Assembly: GCA_947488085.1 (NCBI GenBank)
Contig: CANKYI010000001.1
Location: 434,001 to 498,000, forward strand
Length of the DNA stretch: 64,000 bases
Origin: an uncultured Erythrobacter sp.
GTDB lineage: Bacteria; Pseudomonadota; Alphaproteobacteria; Sphingomonadales; Sphingomonadaceae
Reading direction: 5' to 3'
The first letter of the stretch is position 1. Every line of letters begins with the position of its first letter. The notes under the pieces were generated by a model. The model was not told the origin of the DNA and did no database searches. It saw only the letters and a list, made by a program, of their open reading frames with translations. This document shows positions 52,661 through 62,408 of the stretch, piece by piece. A program made the position numbers and the translations under genes.

Positions 52661-53750
52661 GATGCGTGGCGTCCCAATCGCTCGTCGCGGACCATGTGCC
52701 TTGGCTGCCGCGCACGGTGCAGCCGCGATCACCGGCTCGCACTTCGCCGATGGTTACGACCTCTTCGCCTGCCTCGGTAAGTCGCGCGAGAACCGAATCC
52801 ACATCGCCCGGCTTCACCGCAAGCACCATGCCCACCCCGCAATTGAATGTGCGCGCCATTTCTGCCGGTTCAATCGCGCCCTGCGCTTGCAAGAACGCCA
52901 TCAACCGGGGTTGTCCCCACAGATCAGCATCGACCAACCCGTGAGCGCCCGCTGGCAGGATGCGCGGTATATTCTCCAGCAACCCGCCGCCGGTAATATG
53001 CGCGAGACCGTTCACTAGCCCCTCTCGAATAATCGGCAACAGGCTCGCGACATAAATACGCGTCGGCTCAATCAAGGCATCGATGAGCAATCGGTCCGCA
53101 TCAAACAAAGCCGGGCGGTTCAGTTTCCACCCTTTATCCTCAGCCAATCGGCGCACCAGTGAATAGCCATTGGAGTGCACCCCAGAACTGGCCAGCCCCA
53201 GCAGCACATCGCCCGGCGCAACACGCTCGCCTGTCAATTGCTCGCCACGCTCAACAGCGCCAACGCAAAACCCAGCCAAGTCATAATCGCCCGCCGCGTA
53301 CATGCCCGGCATTTCCGCCGTCTCGCCCCCGATCAGCGCGCAGCCCGCTTGTTTACAGCCATCCGCAATCCCCGCGACAACGCGCTCTGCAATACCGTTT
53401 TCCAGCTTGCCGGTAGCGAAATAATCGAGGAAGAACAAAGGCTCAGCGCCCTGAACGATCAAATCGTTGACGCACATCGCGACCAGATCGATGCCGACGC
53501 TGTCATGCCGATCATGTTCAATCGCGAGTTTCAGTTTCGTGCCCACGCCATCATTGGCCGCGACCAGCAACGGGTCAGTGTATCCGGCCGCCTTTGGGTC
53601 AAAGAAACCACCGAATCCCCCCAACTCACTGGTCGCGCCAGGACGCGCTGTGGCCTTGGCAAGAGGCGCAATGGCTTTGACCAAGGCATTGCCTGCTTCG
53701 ATGGAAACGCCGGCTTGGGCGTAGGTGTAGGGAGAATTTTTGCCGTCCAT
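52653..53750 (-). CDS. purM: Phosphoribosylaminoimidazole synthetase
   Basis: A 365-residue enzyme (AIR synthetase) that closes the ring of FGAM with ATP. The start at 53750 ([15 protein letters not shown]) is the family's normal opening; a frame reaching 53855 overlaps the divergent gene. Marks are [56 protein letters not shown] and NIPRILP. Its stop overlaps the purN start by eight bases, forming purM-purN-sulfotransferase. Confidence 0.96.
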   Translation of the reverse strand: MDGKNSPYTYAQAGVSIEAGNALVKAIAPLAKATARPGATSELGGFGGFFDPKAAGYTDPLLVAANDGVGTKLKLAIEHDRHDSVGIDLVAMCVNDLIVQGAEPLFFLDYFATGKLENGIAERVVAGIADGCKQAGCALIGGETAEMPGMYAAGDYDLAGFCVGAVERGEQLTGERVAPGDVLLGLASSGVHSNGYSLVRRLAEDKGWKLNRPALFDADRLLIDALIEPTRIYVASLLPIIREGLVNGLAHITGGGLLENIPRILPAGAHGLVDADLWGQPRLMAFLQAQGAIEPAEMARTFNCGVGMVLAVKPGDVDSVLARLTEAGEEVVTIGEVRAGDRGCTVRGSQGTWSATSDWDATHLG

Positions 53751-53821
53751 GACACAGGGCTTTACCCTTTCGGGCTTGGAATTCCATGATGGTTTGGGCA
53801 AAGGACGACAAGATTTCCCCG

Positions 53822-55144
53822 ATGAGTTCGGTTTTGCCCCTTTCTGGCCCTTCACTGCGTGCCTCTAACCCTCAGATTGCGGGTGTGTTTGGCCGTTTGC
53901 GTCTTCGGTGGGTCATGGCGGCTGTTCTGGCGTTGGCGCTGTTGAGCGGTGGATACGCACTGGTTTTGGCACAAGTTTCCGGTGATCGCGGGATCGCGCC
54001 GACCGCATCCAGCTCAGATATTGAGATCACTGGCATCGAGGTGGACGTCCGCGCAGACAGCGCGTTGGAGGCCCGCAATGATGCTTGGCGAGAGGCACAG
54101 CGCAAAGCCTGGAGAGAGGCGGGTGGCCCTGCGATTTCCGACGGGCAGCTGTCAGGCATGGTCTCTGCGATTGTGATTGAGCGCGAGCGCGTCGGTCCTA
54201 AACGTTATGTGGCGACACTGGGCGTTACCTTTGATCGCCAGCGTGCCGGGCGCTTCCTTGGCGGGAGCAGCCGAGCGCGCGCTTCTGCGCCGATGTTGGT
54301 GATCCCGGTTATCGTTAGTGCGGGCACTTACACTGCATTTGAAGTCCGCAATCCGTGGCAGCGCGCATGGGCTGCGTTCAATCCGGGAACCAGCCGGATG
54401 GACTATGTCCGCCCATCGGGAGCAGGGGGCGATTCGCTGCTGCTCAATTTCGGACAGGCCGGCCGTCGCAGCCGGGCATGGTGGCGCAGCACTCTCGACC
54501 AATATGGCGCAGCAGACGTTTTGGTGCCGATTGTGCGGTTGGAGCATCAATTTCCCGGCGGCCCTGTTACCGGAACTTTCACCGCGCGTTATGGCCCGGA
54601 TAGCAAAGTGTTGGAAACGTTCGCGCTAGAAGGGGACGGCCCTGATGCTCTCAATACGATGCTAGCCCAAGCGGTTGTGCGGATGGACGAGATTTACGAA
54701 GGCGCGCTGGTCGATGGCAAGTTGCAGCCTGATCCCACATTGCGCTTTAACGGAGCGGGTCAGGCTGATCCTGCGATTGCGCGTCTGGTTGAAATTGGTC
54801 GCGCCATTCGTGCCCGCGAGCGCGCGGCGGCGGCCGCAGAAGCAGCGCCCAGCGCGACAACCACGACGACTGCGCCAACCGCTCAGCCAACACCCTCCGC
54901 AGCGGTCGTTCGCAGCTTTGCCGTCCAGTTCGCAACTCCTGACGCAATGACATTCGACGCAACCCTGTCGGCCATGCGCCAAGTGCCCGGTGTGCGCGGT
55001 GTAGCCGTTACCAGCACTGCTATGGGCGGAACTTCTGTCATGAGTGTCAGTTTTGGCGGTGAGCTATCAGGTCTCGCCGCAGCACTGCGCCAACGCGGAT
55101 TCTCGGTGAATGAGGGTGCAAACGCGCTCGCCATCAGCCGCTGA
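53822..55144 (+). CDS. Exported DUF2066-like protein
   Basis: The start is unclear: an ATG at 53822 gives 440 residues, and one at 53915 gives 409 residues beginning [17 protein letters not shown], a single hydrophobic segment that is a signal or anchor. The following 100 residues ([37 protein letters not shown], then [18 protein letters not shown]) resemble the DUF2066 family. A low-complexity linker (Ala/Thr/Pro-rich, near 350-375) separates a C-terminal ferredoxin-like or heavy-metal-type domain. In pseudomonads DUF2066, purM, purN and hda are also neighbours, which supports the call. Divergent from purM, 15 bases upstream of hdaA. Confidence 0.65.
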   Translation: MSSVLPLSGPSLRASNPQIAGVFGRLRLRWVMAAVLALALLSGGYALVLAQVSGDRGIAPTASSSDIEITGIEVDVRADSALEARNDAWREAQRKAWREAGGPAISDGQLSGMVSAIVIERERVGPKRYVATLGVTFDRQRAGRFLGGSSRARASAPMLVIPVIVSAGTYTAFEVRNPWQRAWAAFNPGTSRMDYVRPSGAGGDSLLLNFGQAGRRSRAWWRSTLDQYGAADVLVPIVRLEHQFPGGPVTGTFTARYGPDSKVLETFALEGDGPDALNTMLAQAVVRMDEIYEGALVDGKLQPDPTLRFNGAGQADPAIARLVEIGRAIRARERAAAAAEAAPSATTTTTAPTAQPTPSAAVVRSFAVQFATPDAMTFDATLSAMRQVPGVRGVAVTSTAMGGTSVMSVSFGGELSGLAAALRQRGFSVNEGANALAISR

Positions 55145-55159
55145 GCCACGGGGGCACTC

Positions 55160-55801
55160 GTGACCGTTAGCCAGCGTCCTCCTTCACAGATTGCTCTGCC
55201 ACTCGACGCGACGCGCGCGGGCAAGGCGCAGCGCATCGTGATCGGCAACGCCAATGCTGATGTAATTGACGCTTTGCAGGCACCTGAGAAGTGGCCATTC
55301 CATACTGCTGTTCTGACCGGACCAAAGCGGTCGGGCAAAACGTTAATTGGCCAATGGGCGATCGCTCAGGGCATTGCGGTTATTGATGGCGTGGATCAGC
55401 TGGACGAGGCCGATGTGTTTCACCGTTGGAATGCGGTGCAAGAGGGCGGGCCCGAGGCTGGTACGCCGCTTCTGCTTATTGCGGATTCGACCCCGTGGGA
55501 GATCACACTACCCGACCTCAATTCGCGTGTCGGCGGATCGTTGCAGCTGGCGATTGGCGATCCCGATGATGCAATGGCTGGCGCATTGATTGCCGCCTAC
55601 GCCGAGGCCCGGTCATTGTCTTTGGCACAGGGGGCGGCGGATTATCTGGTTCCTCGCACACGCCGCAGTTTTGCGGCTCTGGAATCACTGATCGTGACGA
55701 TTGATCGCATCAGCCTTGAACGCGCAGCGCCGGCCACCATGTCGGTGTGGAGGGCGGCATTGGAAGCTTTGCATGGGCCAGAGCAACAAAAACTGCTGTA
55801 G
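55160..55801 (+). CDS. hdaA: HdaA-type DnaA regulatory inactivator
   Basis: A 213-residue AAA+-like protein, starting with GTG at 55160. Near the N-terminus QIALPL (about residues 10-15) fits the beta-clamp-binding motif used by Hda-type proteins. The Walker A GPKRSGKTL lies at about 54-62 and the Walker B LLLIADSTPW near 103-112, though the usual Asp of Walker B and the helicase features are altered, as in Hda. It promotes hydrolysis of DnaA-ATP at the replication clamp, limiting initiation. Followed 42 bases later by the serine acetyltransferase. Confidence 0.85.
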   Translation: MTVSQRPPSQIALPLDATRAGKAQRIVIGNANADVIDALQAPEKWPFHTAVLTGPKRSGKTLIGQWAIAQGIAVIDGVDQLDEADVFHRWNAVQEGGPEAGTPLLLIADSTPWEITLPDLNSRVGGSLQLAIGDPDDAMAGALIAAYAEARSLSLAQGAADYLVPRTRRSFAALESLIVTIDRISLERAAPATMSVWRAALEALHGPEQQKLL

Positions 55802-55843
55802 GTTGGAATTGCAATTTCGACCGTTTGGTGGGAGAATCTGAGC

Positions 55844-56569
55844 ATGTTCGAGAAGCTCACCAGCTATCTGGATTCCATCAAGGAACGCGATCCAGCGCCT
55901 CGCTCGCGCTGGGAGATCATGCTGTATCCTGGCGTATGGGCGGTTGGCTTTCACAAAATCGCCCATTGGTTGTTTGATGCAAAGCTCTACTTCCTCGCGC
56001 GGTTTGTGAACCATTTTAGCCGGTTATTGACCGCAATAGATATCCATCCCGGTGCAACGATCGGTCGCAATTTCTTTATCGATCATGGTTTTACTGTGAT
56101 CGGAGAGACGGCGGAGATCGGCGATAATGTCACGATCTATCAATGCGTCACTTTGGGCGGGACCAATCCCACCAATGGCGTGGCAGGCAAGCGTCACCCA
56201 ACTCTTTGCGACAATGTGATCATTGGATCGGGCGCTCAGGTGATTGGACCGATCACGGTTGGTGAACGCGCGCGGATCGGTGCCAACGCTGTGGTGACCG
56301 ATGAAGTGCCTGCGGGCGCAACCATGATCGGCTTCAAAGCGCGTTCGACGCTGGTCCCCGCCGAAGAATGGATCAAAGACTTCATCCCCTATGGCACGCC
56401 CTTCAGCTCGAATTGCGAAGATGACGAAGGCAATCAGATTGATTGCATTGAAAAGCTTGAAGGTGAACTTGCCGCGCTCAAGGCGGAAGTTGCGGCGATG
56501 AAGGAGGGGCAGGGCCTTCCCGCTCAAGCCTCGCTTGACCTATCTAAGAAAAGCGGAACTGACGACTGA
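55844..56569 (+). CDS. cysE: Serine O-acetyltransferase
   Basis: A 241-residue enzyme that makes O-acetylserine for cysteine synthesis. The N-terminal helical part (RWEIMLYPGVWAVGFHKIAHWLF) is followed by the left-handed beta-helix of hexapeptide repeats: DIHPGATIG, IDHGFTVIGETAEIGDNVTIYQCVTLGG with the catalytic His. The C-terminal tail has the acidic EDDEGNQIDC stretch. It is of the EpsC/short SAT type. Its stop overlaps the next start as TGATG. Confidence 0.93.
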   Translation: MFEKLTSYLDSIKERDPAPRSRWEIMLYPGVWAVGFHKIAHWLFDAKLYFLARFVNHFSRLLTAIDIHPGATIGRNFFIDHGFTVIGETAEIGDNVTIYQCVTLGGTNPTNGVAGKRHPTLCDNVIIGSGAQVIGPITVGERARIGANAVVTDEVPAGATMIGFKARSTLVPAEEWIKDFIPYGTPFSSNCEDDEGNQIDCIEKLEGELAALKAEVAAMKEGQGLPAQASLDLSKKSGTDD

Positions 56570-56916
56570 TGAGCGCAGGTCATATTGTCGCATTTCCTGG
56601 CCAGAATGTGGCGGGCCAGGTGGGCTTTGACCGCGAAGAAGTGCAACGCATCCTAGACCTTTATGGCCGCATGGTCGCCGCTGGAGAATGGCGCGATTAT
56701 GCGATGGATTTTGACCGCAATGCCGCGAGCTTTGCCGCGTTTCGCCGCGCTGCCGAGCGCCCAAACATGCGCGTCGAAAAGCGCCCTTCGCTGCGTCAGA
56801 AACAGGGAATGTACACTCTGTTCGGCGAACATGGCCAAGTGTTGAAACGTGGGCACGACCTTGCCAACGTGCTGGCCCCGATGGAGCGCCGCCTGGTTAA
56901 AGCGGTCGAGGATTAA
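56569..56916 (+). CDS. DUF2794 family protein
   Basis: A 115-residue alphaproteobacterial protein of unknown function. It matches DUF2794 by the VGFDREEVQRILDLYGRMVAAGEWRDYAMDFDRNAASFAAFRRAAERP block and the RVEKRPSLRQKQGMYTLFGEHGQVLKRGHDLANVL end. No membrane segment or signal. It is coupled by TGATG to cysE. Its last four bases overlap the stop of the membrane-protein gene on the other strand. Confidence 0.9.
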   Translation: MSAGHIVAFPGQNVAGQVGFDREEVQRILDLYGRMVAAGEWRDYAMDFDRNAASFAAFRRAAERPNMRVEKRPSLRQKQGMYTLFGEHGQVLKRGHDLANVLAPMERRLVKAVED

Positions 56917-58079
56917 GCGGGGCTGGCCGATACAGGCAGAGGCATGTCCTCTGTCGCTGGCAACTTGTCTTGCAAACCGTTCGGCAATGCGCTCACCACA
57001 ACACGCCGGATGGGTTGCCAGAACGCTGACAGACTGAGCAATGCAGACCCAATCAGCAAAGCGGTTAGCGCAAAATTCAACTCCACCGCGCCGAATTCGC
57101 GGAATAGGAATGTGAGCGCAAACAGCACATAGATCAGCGCAGACACAAGCAGCGCGCGCCTATCAATCGCCAGCGCAACAAAGCCAAATGCGACGTAGAC
57201 GGCCAACACGCCGACAGCCGCGCCGATGCCCAGATTGTCGCCCTCTGTCACACCCAAGAGTGCAAAGATTGGATGCGCGATCATCGGGGCCGCGAGCAGA
57301 TGGAGCCAAAATGCGACATCGCTGCGCCGAGTGATCCGTTCGCGGTCCGAAATGTCCCACCGCATGGCGAAGCTCCAAACCGCAAGGCCAGCGACAAAGA
57401 TCAGGCCAAACAGGATGTTTTCATCAAACTCCCGAGGGTCAAAGGCGGCGAGGATCAGCGCGATAAAGGTTGCGGCGACCGCCGCTGAACCGGCCGCGAC
57501 TGTGATCGGCACCATGAAACGGCGCCAGTGAAAGTATGCGGCGCCAGCGGCAACCAATGCGGAGGCCGAGACCATGATCGCACCGATGCGGTCGTTACCA
57601 TCGGCTATGACGGCCATTCCCAGCCCAAAACATGCGGAGAAGATGCCGCCGACAAAGGCAAGGAGCAGCAAAATAGAAGGCAGTGCCATTCGGCGTTTGC
57701 GCGTGAAAAACTCTGCAAGAGGCCATGCGGCAGCCGCAACCAAAAGTCCCGGTAAGCAGAGTTGCAAAGCTTCATAGCGATGCCATGCAGCTTCGTAATC
57801 CTCTGCCCCTGCAGCAGTGTTAATTGGTTCGGCCAAGAGGTATGGGTTCGGTGCAATCACACCGGCAATCGCCTGACCAATCGCACCCACCGCAACCAGC
57901 AAGATGATGACGCCGATTGCGACAAAGATATCGTTGAAGCTGTTGATCAGCCGAAAGTTTTCCTCTGATCCGCGCGGTAATTCGCGCACTTTGGTCATGT
58001 GAGCGCGGAACCCTGCTGCGGCTTCGGCGCTCATTGCACCTGCGGCAACGGCGGAATTGATATCGTCTTCGGAATACAT
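56913..58079 (-). CDS. Polytopic membrane protein of unknown function
   Basis: A 388-residue protein with a polar N-terminal 45 residues (MYSEDDINSAVAAGAMS) and about ten hydrophobic segments. The layout resembles DUF2157-type proteins, but I see no diagnostic motif, so the call stays general. The tail ends LPLPVSASPA. The stop overlaps that of DUF2794 on the other strand (56913-56916). The start at 58079 is a reasonable choice with no rival. Confidence 0.6.
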   Translation of the reverse strand: MYSEDDINSAVAAGAMSAEAAAGFRAHMTKVRELPRGSEENFRLINSFNDIFVAIGVIILLVAVGAIGQAIAGVIAPNPYLLAEPINTAAGAEDYEAAWHRYEALQLCLPGLLVAAAAWPLAEFFTRKRRMALPSILLLLAFVGGIFSACFGLGMAVIADGNDRIGAIMVSASALVAAGAAYFHWRRFMVPITVAAGSAAVAATFIALILAAFDPREFDENILFGLIFVAGLAVWSFAMRWDISDRERITRRSDVAFWLHLLAAPMIAHPIFALLGVTEGDNLGIGAAVGVLAVYVAFGFVALAIDRRALLVSALIYVLFALTFLFREFGAVELNFALTALLIGSALLSLSAFWQPIRRVVVSALPNGLQDKLPATEDMPLPVSASPA

Positions 58080-58151
58080 GGCATAGCCCTCTTCAAGAAC
58101 GATCAGGCTATGCGAGGTGTGTTACTGTGTCAATACGCCAATGTTGGATCC

Positions 58152-58184
58152 AAAAAAGCGGGCAACGCGTCTGCGCTGCCCGCT
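58152..58184 (-). terminator. Terminator after the SDR gene
   Basis: AGCGGGCA (58157-58164) pairs with TGCCCGCT (58177-58184), with an inner CGC/GCG pair. On the minus strand the hairpin is followed by six T residues (complement of 58152-58157), so it ends the SDR gene reading leftward. Confidence 0.9.
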
Positions 58185-58212
58185 TTCAATGCGGCTAATC
58201 GCCTTAGTTTGG

Positions 58213-59142
58213 TTACCCGCGTGCGCTGTCAGGGCCAGTGCCGGTGACTTTTTGCATCGCGGTGAGGATCGCGCCTGACTGCTCGCTACCCGATTGTGGG
58301 GCTTTGAGGTTGGTGAAGGAGTTGATGTCTTCCCAACGTGCGGCAAAACCTTCGACGGTGCGCTCACCATCGGGCAGCCATACGGCGTCGTTCATCACGG
58401 TCCATGCGCTGTGGAAACCGCCAGCACCCGCGCCAACGATCGCGTTGGTCGGTGCATCTTCGCTGACGAGGAAAAGCGCAGCAGGAACCACGTTTTCAGG
58501 CGAGAACAGCTTGAACGCTTCTTCGGGGAAGAGGTCCTCTGTCATGCGCGTGCCAGCCACTGGTGACAAAGAGTTGCAGCGAATGTTGTACTTCGCGCCT
58601 TCGAGCTGCAGCGTTTTGGTGAGGCCAGCGAGACCCAGTTTCGCCGCTCCGTAATTCGCTTGGCCGAAATTGCCGAACAGGCCGGTTGACGATGCAGTCA
58701 TCAGAACGCGGCCATAGGCTTGCTCACGGAACAAGTCCCAGCATGCTTTGGTCACAAATGCCGAACCGGTCAGGTGTACTTTGAGCACGAACTCAAAATC
58801 GTCCGGTGTCATTTTGTGGAATGTCTTGTCGCGCAAAACGCCGGCATTGTTGATGAGGATATGGACGCCGCCCCATTTTTGCTTGGCGTCGGCAACCATC
58901 TTTTCCATCTGGTCATACTCGGTGACAGAGCCGCCGTTTGAAATGGCTTCGCCGCCCGCTTTTTCGATCTCTTCGACGACTTGCAAAGCCATGTCGGAAT
59001 GGCCGGTACCATCGCGTGATCCGCCAAGGTCGTTGACGACAACCTTCGCGCCGCGTGCTGCCAATTCCATTGCATAGGCGCGGCCCAAACCGCCGCCTGC
59101 ACCAGTGACGATGGCGACCTTATCTTTGAAGTCGATGCTCAT
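58213..59142 (-). CDS. Short-chain dehydrogenase (3-hydroxyacyl-CoA dehydrogenase-like)
   Basis: A 309-residue [15 protein letters not shown] (coenzyme loop, 13-24), [46 protein letters not shown] (Tyr and Lys) and a C-terminal extension of about 70 residues. The LGGSRDG and DRTFHKM blocks match the dehydrogenase part of peroxisomal multifunctional enzyme type 2, hence a role in fatty acyl-CoA oxidation or hydroxyacyl metabolism. It is a single-gene unit with its own terminator, transcribed from the 59.14-59.30 kb gap. Confidence 0.9.
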   Translation of the reverse strand: MSIDFKDKVAIVTGAGGGLGRAYAMELAARGAKVVVNDLGGSRDGTGHSDMALQVVEEIEKAGGEAISNGGSVTEYDQMEKMVADAKQKWGGVHILINNAGVLRDKTFHKMTPDDFEFVLKVHLTGSAFVTKACWDLFREQAYGRVLMTASSTGLFGNFGQANYGAAKLGLAGLTKTLQLEGAKYNIRCNSLSPVAGTRMTEDLFPEEAFKLFSPENVVPAALFLVSEDAPTNAIVGAGAGGFHSAWTVMNDAVWLPDGERTVEGFAARWEDINSFTNLKAPQSGSEQSGAILTAMQKVTGTGPDSARG

Positions 59143-59301
59143 GGGGTGTTACCTTTCCGTGTCGAAGTTTTCTTATGGTTCGTAAGGGTGCACCCGCTTT
59201 ACGGGCACGTAAACTTATGTGAGCGCTGGGTGGCACTTTGTCTGCTGCATTGCAACAGGGGTTTCACCAAGACTGCGATGCCGTAACGGCACTTAGCCGT
59301 A

Positions 59302-59991
59302 TTACAGCGCTTCTAAGGCGGGAATGAGACCGTCAAGCGAATCAATTACCGCGTCTGCGCCCAATTCGTGTGGTGGGAGGTCGCAATAGCCATAGGCGGC
59401 TGCGATGACAGGCACACCGGCACCGCGTGCTGCCTTTACATCATAAGTGCTGTCTCCGACAAAGGCGAAGGTCCCGCCGCCGCAGACTTTCTGAGCCTCG
59501 ATTACCGGTTCAGGATGCGGTTTGGAGAGGTACTTGCCATCTGCACCTTTGCCCATGGAATCACCGCCGATGACCCCTTCGAATGGGGTGATGAAATCGA
59601 GCTGGGTCAGGATTGAACGGGCGAATCCTTCGAATTTGTTGGTGACCACAATGACCTTCACCCCGCGTGCCGCCAGATCGGATACGACTTCGCGAGCATG
59701 GGGGTAGGGCGCGGAATAGACCGCGTTGTGATCGGCATAGTAGGCCAGCATCGCCTTATACAGCGCGCGGAAATCATCCTGGGCCATACCGCCTTGGGCA
59801 TCGACCGCCTGGGACAACATTATCTTCGCCCCGCCACCGATTAGGTCTTTGGACGATCCCACCGGCACTGGGTTAAATCCGCCAAGTTTCAACGCATGGT
59901 TTACCGCAGCGCCCAAATCGCGAAAGGTATCGAGCAAGGTGCCATCGAGGTCGAAACCGACCGCATCAAAGGGGAAATCTGCCATGTGCAT
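59302..59991 (-). CDS. gph: Phosphoglycolate phosphatase (HAD)
   Basis: A 229-residue HAD phosphatase: GFDLDGTLLDTF (nucleophile Asp), the cap region QDDFRALYKAMLAYY, VIVVTNKFEGF (motif II), and KPHPEPV (Lys motif III) with FVGDSTYDVKAARGAGV (motif IV). It hydrolyses 2-phosphoglycolate to glycolate; the genome context includes malate synthase G, which would use the derived glyoxylate. It may start at 59985 (MADFP). Divergent from glmU. Confidence 0.88.
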   Translation of the reverse strand: MHMADFPFDAVGFDLDGTLLDTFRDLGAAVNHALKLGGFNPVPVGSSKDLIGGGAKIMLSQAVDAQGGMAQDDFRALYKAMLAYYADHNAVYSAPYPHAREVVSDLAARGVKVIVVTNKFEGFARSILTQLDFITPFEGVIGGDSMGKGADGKYLSKPHPEPVIEAQKVCGGGTFAFVGDSTYDVKAARGAGVPVIAAAYGYCDLPPHELGADAVIDSLDGLIPALEAL

Positions 59992-60061
59992 GGTCGTGGC
60001 GCGCTAGACTTCATTCTGCAAGCAATTGCTGGCAAGGGGCATTGGTCCTATTGGAGTGACC

Positions 60062-61414
60062 ATGACTGATTTCGCCGCCATAATCCTTGCCGCGGGCAAG
60101 GGCACTCGCATGAAGAGCGACCTGCACAAGGTGCTCCACCCGATTGCTGGGAAGCCAATGCTGGAACACTTGCTCGACAGCTTTGGCGAGCTAGAGCCTG
60201 AGCGCATGGTGGTGGTGGTCGGCGACCGGCGCGAGCAGGTCGATGCGGCTTTATCAGGTCGCGATGTCACAACTGCTCTCCAAGACCCGCAGCATGGCAC
60301 CGCACATGCTGCGTTGCAGGCACGTGAGGCATTGAGTGGCTTCTCGGGCAATATTCTCGTGACATTCGGCGATGTCCCAATGGTGAGGGCCGATACGGTA
60401 CGCGGGCTGATCAATGCACTCGATGCAGGGGCCAAAGTCGCTGTGCTCGGTTCTCGACCCGCAGACCCGCTCGCCTATGGTCGGATCATTGCGGATGAAG
60501 ATGGCACTGTTTCCAAAATGGTTGAGTTTAAAGATGCCAGCGATGAGGAGCGTGCGGTCAATCTGTGTAATTCCGGCCTGATTGTTGCGCATTCGGACGA
60601 CATGTGGCCGCTTCTGGATGCGATCGACAATGATAACGCCCAAGGGGAGTATTACCTTCCCGATGTCGCCACGGGAGCTATTGCTCGCGGCGATCGGGTT
60701 GTGGTTGTTGAATGTGAGGCTGATGAGGTCGCGGGGATCAACAGCCGTGCTGAGCTTGCCGATGCCGAACAACGCTGGCAGGCCGCTCGCCGATTGGAGG
60801 CGATGGCAGACGGAGCAACGTTGAAAGCGCCAGACACCGTTTTCTTTAGCCATGACACAGTGCTGGGACGGGATGTGACCATCGATCCGCATGTGATCTT
60901 TGGTCCCGGAGTGCGCGTTGCTAACGGCGTACATATCAAGGCGTACACCCATCTAGAGGGCGCTGACCTTGCGACCTGTGTCCAAGTCGGACCCTTTGCT
61001 CGCCTGCGCCCCGGAGCGGTCCTGGAAGAGGGCAGCTTCGTCGGCAATTTCGTCGAGATGAAGAAGGCGACGCTCGGCCCCGGTGCAAAGGCCAGTCATC
61101 TCTCTTACATCGGTGATGCCACGGTCGGCGCGAACGCCAATATCGGCGCGGGTACGATTACCTGCAATTATGACGGCTACTTCAAGTACCAGACCGTCAT
61201 CGGAGAGCGCGCCTTTATCGGCTCCAACTCAGCGCTGGTCGCACCCGTCACTATAGGTGCAGACGCGATTGTAGCAGCAGGTTCGACCGTGACCCGCGAC
61301 GTCGGCGCAGGCGATCTTCGCATGGTGCGCGCCGAGCAGAGCGTAAAGCCGGGCTGGGCAGACAAATTCCACGATGCGATGAAGCGCAAGAAAGCGGCAG
61401 CCAAAAAGGGTTGA
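60062..61414 (+). CDS. glmU: Bifunctional GlmU (N-acetylglucosamine-1-phosphate uridyltransferase)
   Basis: A 450-residue enzyme that makes UDP-GlcNAc for peptidoglycan and LPS. The start at 60062 (MTDFAAIILAAGKGTRM) is the family opening. The N-terminal uridyltransferase domain shows LAAGKGTRMKSDLHKVLHPIAGKPML; the C-terminal left-handed beta-helix with acetyltransferase function shows LGRDVTIDPHVIFGPGV, GNFVEMKKATLGPGAKASHLSYIGDA and the catalytic His in SHLSY. It stands before the MCP gene. Confidence 0.97.
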   Translation: MTDFAAIILAAGKGTRMKSDLHKVLHPIAGKPMLEHLLDSFGELEPERMVVVVGDRREQVDAALSGRDVTTALQDPQHGTAHAALQAREALSGFSGNILVTFGDVPMVRADTVRGLINALDAGAKVAVLGSRPADPLAYGRIIADEDGTVSKMVEFKDASDEERAVNLCNSGLIVAHSDDMWPLLDAIDNDNAQGEYYLPDVATGAIARGDRVVVVECEADEVAGINSRAELADAEQRWQAARRLEAMADGATLKAPDTVFFSHDTVLGRDVTIDPHVIFGPGVRVANGVHIKAYTHLEGADLATCVQVGPFARLRPGAVLEEGSFVGNFVEMKKATLGPGAKASHLSYIGDATVGANANIGAGTITCNYDGYFKYQTVIGERAFIGSNSALVAPVTIGADAIVAAGSTVTRDVGAGDLRMVRAEQSVKPGWADKFHDAMKRKKAAAKKG

Positions 61415-61471
61415 AGATTTGCGCTTCGATCTGGGAATAATTGTGTTTCAAGACCATCGCTTGCCGGCGCG

Positions 61472-61488
61472 TTAAAGCAATGTTTACC
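61472..61488 (+). promoter_or_regulatory. Possible CtrA-type site upstream of the methyl-accepting protein
   Basis: TTAA (61472-61475), seven bases, then TTTACC (61483-61488) fits the alphaproteobacterial CtrA box TTAA-N7-TTAAC with one mismatch. It lies 16 bases upstream of the start codon of the methyl-accepting protein. CtrA often controls motility genes, so the place is apt, but this motif is short and found by eye. Confidence 0.35.
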
Positions 61489-61504
61489 ATAACAGCCATA
61501 GTCG

Positions 61505-62356
61505 ATGCCTATGAACGCTGCGGTCAACATGGAAATCTCGTCGGGCGAAGGTGAGCTGGCTGATCTGGTCAAGGACGTCCGGCGAAACGCCGAACGCGTT
61601 AATGCAGCATCCCGTCAGCGCGCGGGATTTGTCGCCGAATTGATAGAGCGCTCTCGTTCTATCAGCGGAGAAATTGCTGATCTGCGACGTCAATCCTATA
61701 GCTCGCAAGACAAATTGAGCGTGACCGCCGATGCGGCTGAAAGCATCATCGAGGAAGTGCAGAGCATCGTCGATCTCATGGACCGATCCGTGCAAGGGAT
61801 CAGCGCATTTCACGAAAAGGTCTTGGCGTTCAAAACTCGGTTTGAAGAGGTCAATGCGGTCTCCAATGCGATTGTTGAGGTAGCTGACCGCACCAAAATT
61901 CTGTCAATCAACGCCATGATCGAAGCCGCGCGAGCTGGCGAGCACGGGCGCGGGTTTCAGGTCGTCGCCAATGAAGTGCGAGAATTGGCCACATCGACCG
62001 GCTCGTCGGCAGAACTCATCTCTACCCATCTCAGCCAACTGCTCAGCGATTCCATCGAGATGTCGAAGGAATGCGCAGAACTGCATCGGCTTGCGACTGA
62101 AGGCAATAATCGCGGTCAGGCCAATCTTGAGGGGCTGAAAGCGATCCATGTCGAAGTCCTCAACTCTGCCTCGGACGCGAATGGAGCGAGCCAGTCGACA
62201 GGCGAGCAAATCGAGATGTTTGCTGATCTCGTTTCTGGAATGGAACGGCTGCAACAAGACACGGAAGAGGCGATTGCGGGCTCTGCTCGCAATATTGAGA
62301 TCACCACAACGCTCGAACAACGTATAGCGGGATTGCCGACACAAAACCGGGTTTAG
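61505..62356 (+). CDS. Soluble methyl-accepting chemotaxis-like protein
   Basis: A 283-residue protein with no signal peptide or membrane segment. Long helical heptads cover residues 20-270. The MCP hairpin tip is the [29 protein letters not shown] segment (about 138-166), which binds CheW and CheA. No ligand-binding domain is evident, so it may respond to a cytoplasmic partner or redox/energy state. No other chemotaxis gene lies nearby. A CtrA-like site precedes it. Confidence 0.85.
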   Translation: MPMNAAVNMEISSGEGELADLVKDVRRNAERVNAASRQRAGFVAELIERSRSISGEIADLRRQSYSSQDKLSVTADAAESIIEEVQSIVDLMDRSVQGISAFHEKVLAFKTRFEEVNAVSNAIVEVADRTKILSINAMIEAARAGEHGRGFQVVANEVRELATSTGSSAELISTHLSQLLSDSIEMSKECAELHRLATEGNNRGQANLEGLKAIHVEVLNSASDANGASQSTGEQIEMFADLVSGMERLQQDTEEAIAGSARNIEITTTLEQRIAGLPTQNRV

Positions 62357-62408
62357 AACTGCGTCCGGGAACCAATGCATCGCGTAATTGCTAGTAAGTC
62401 ACAGCAAT

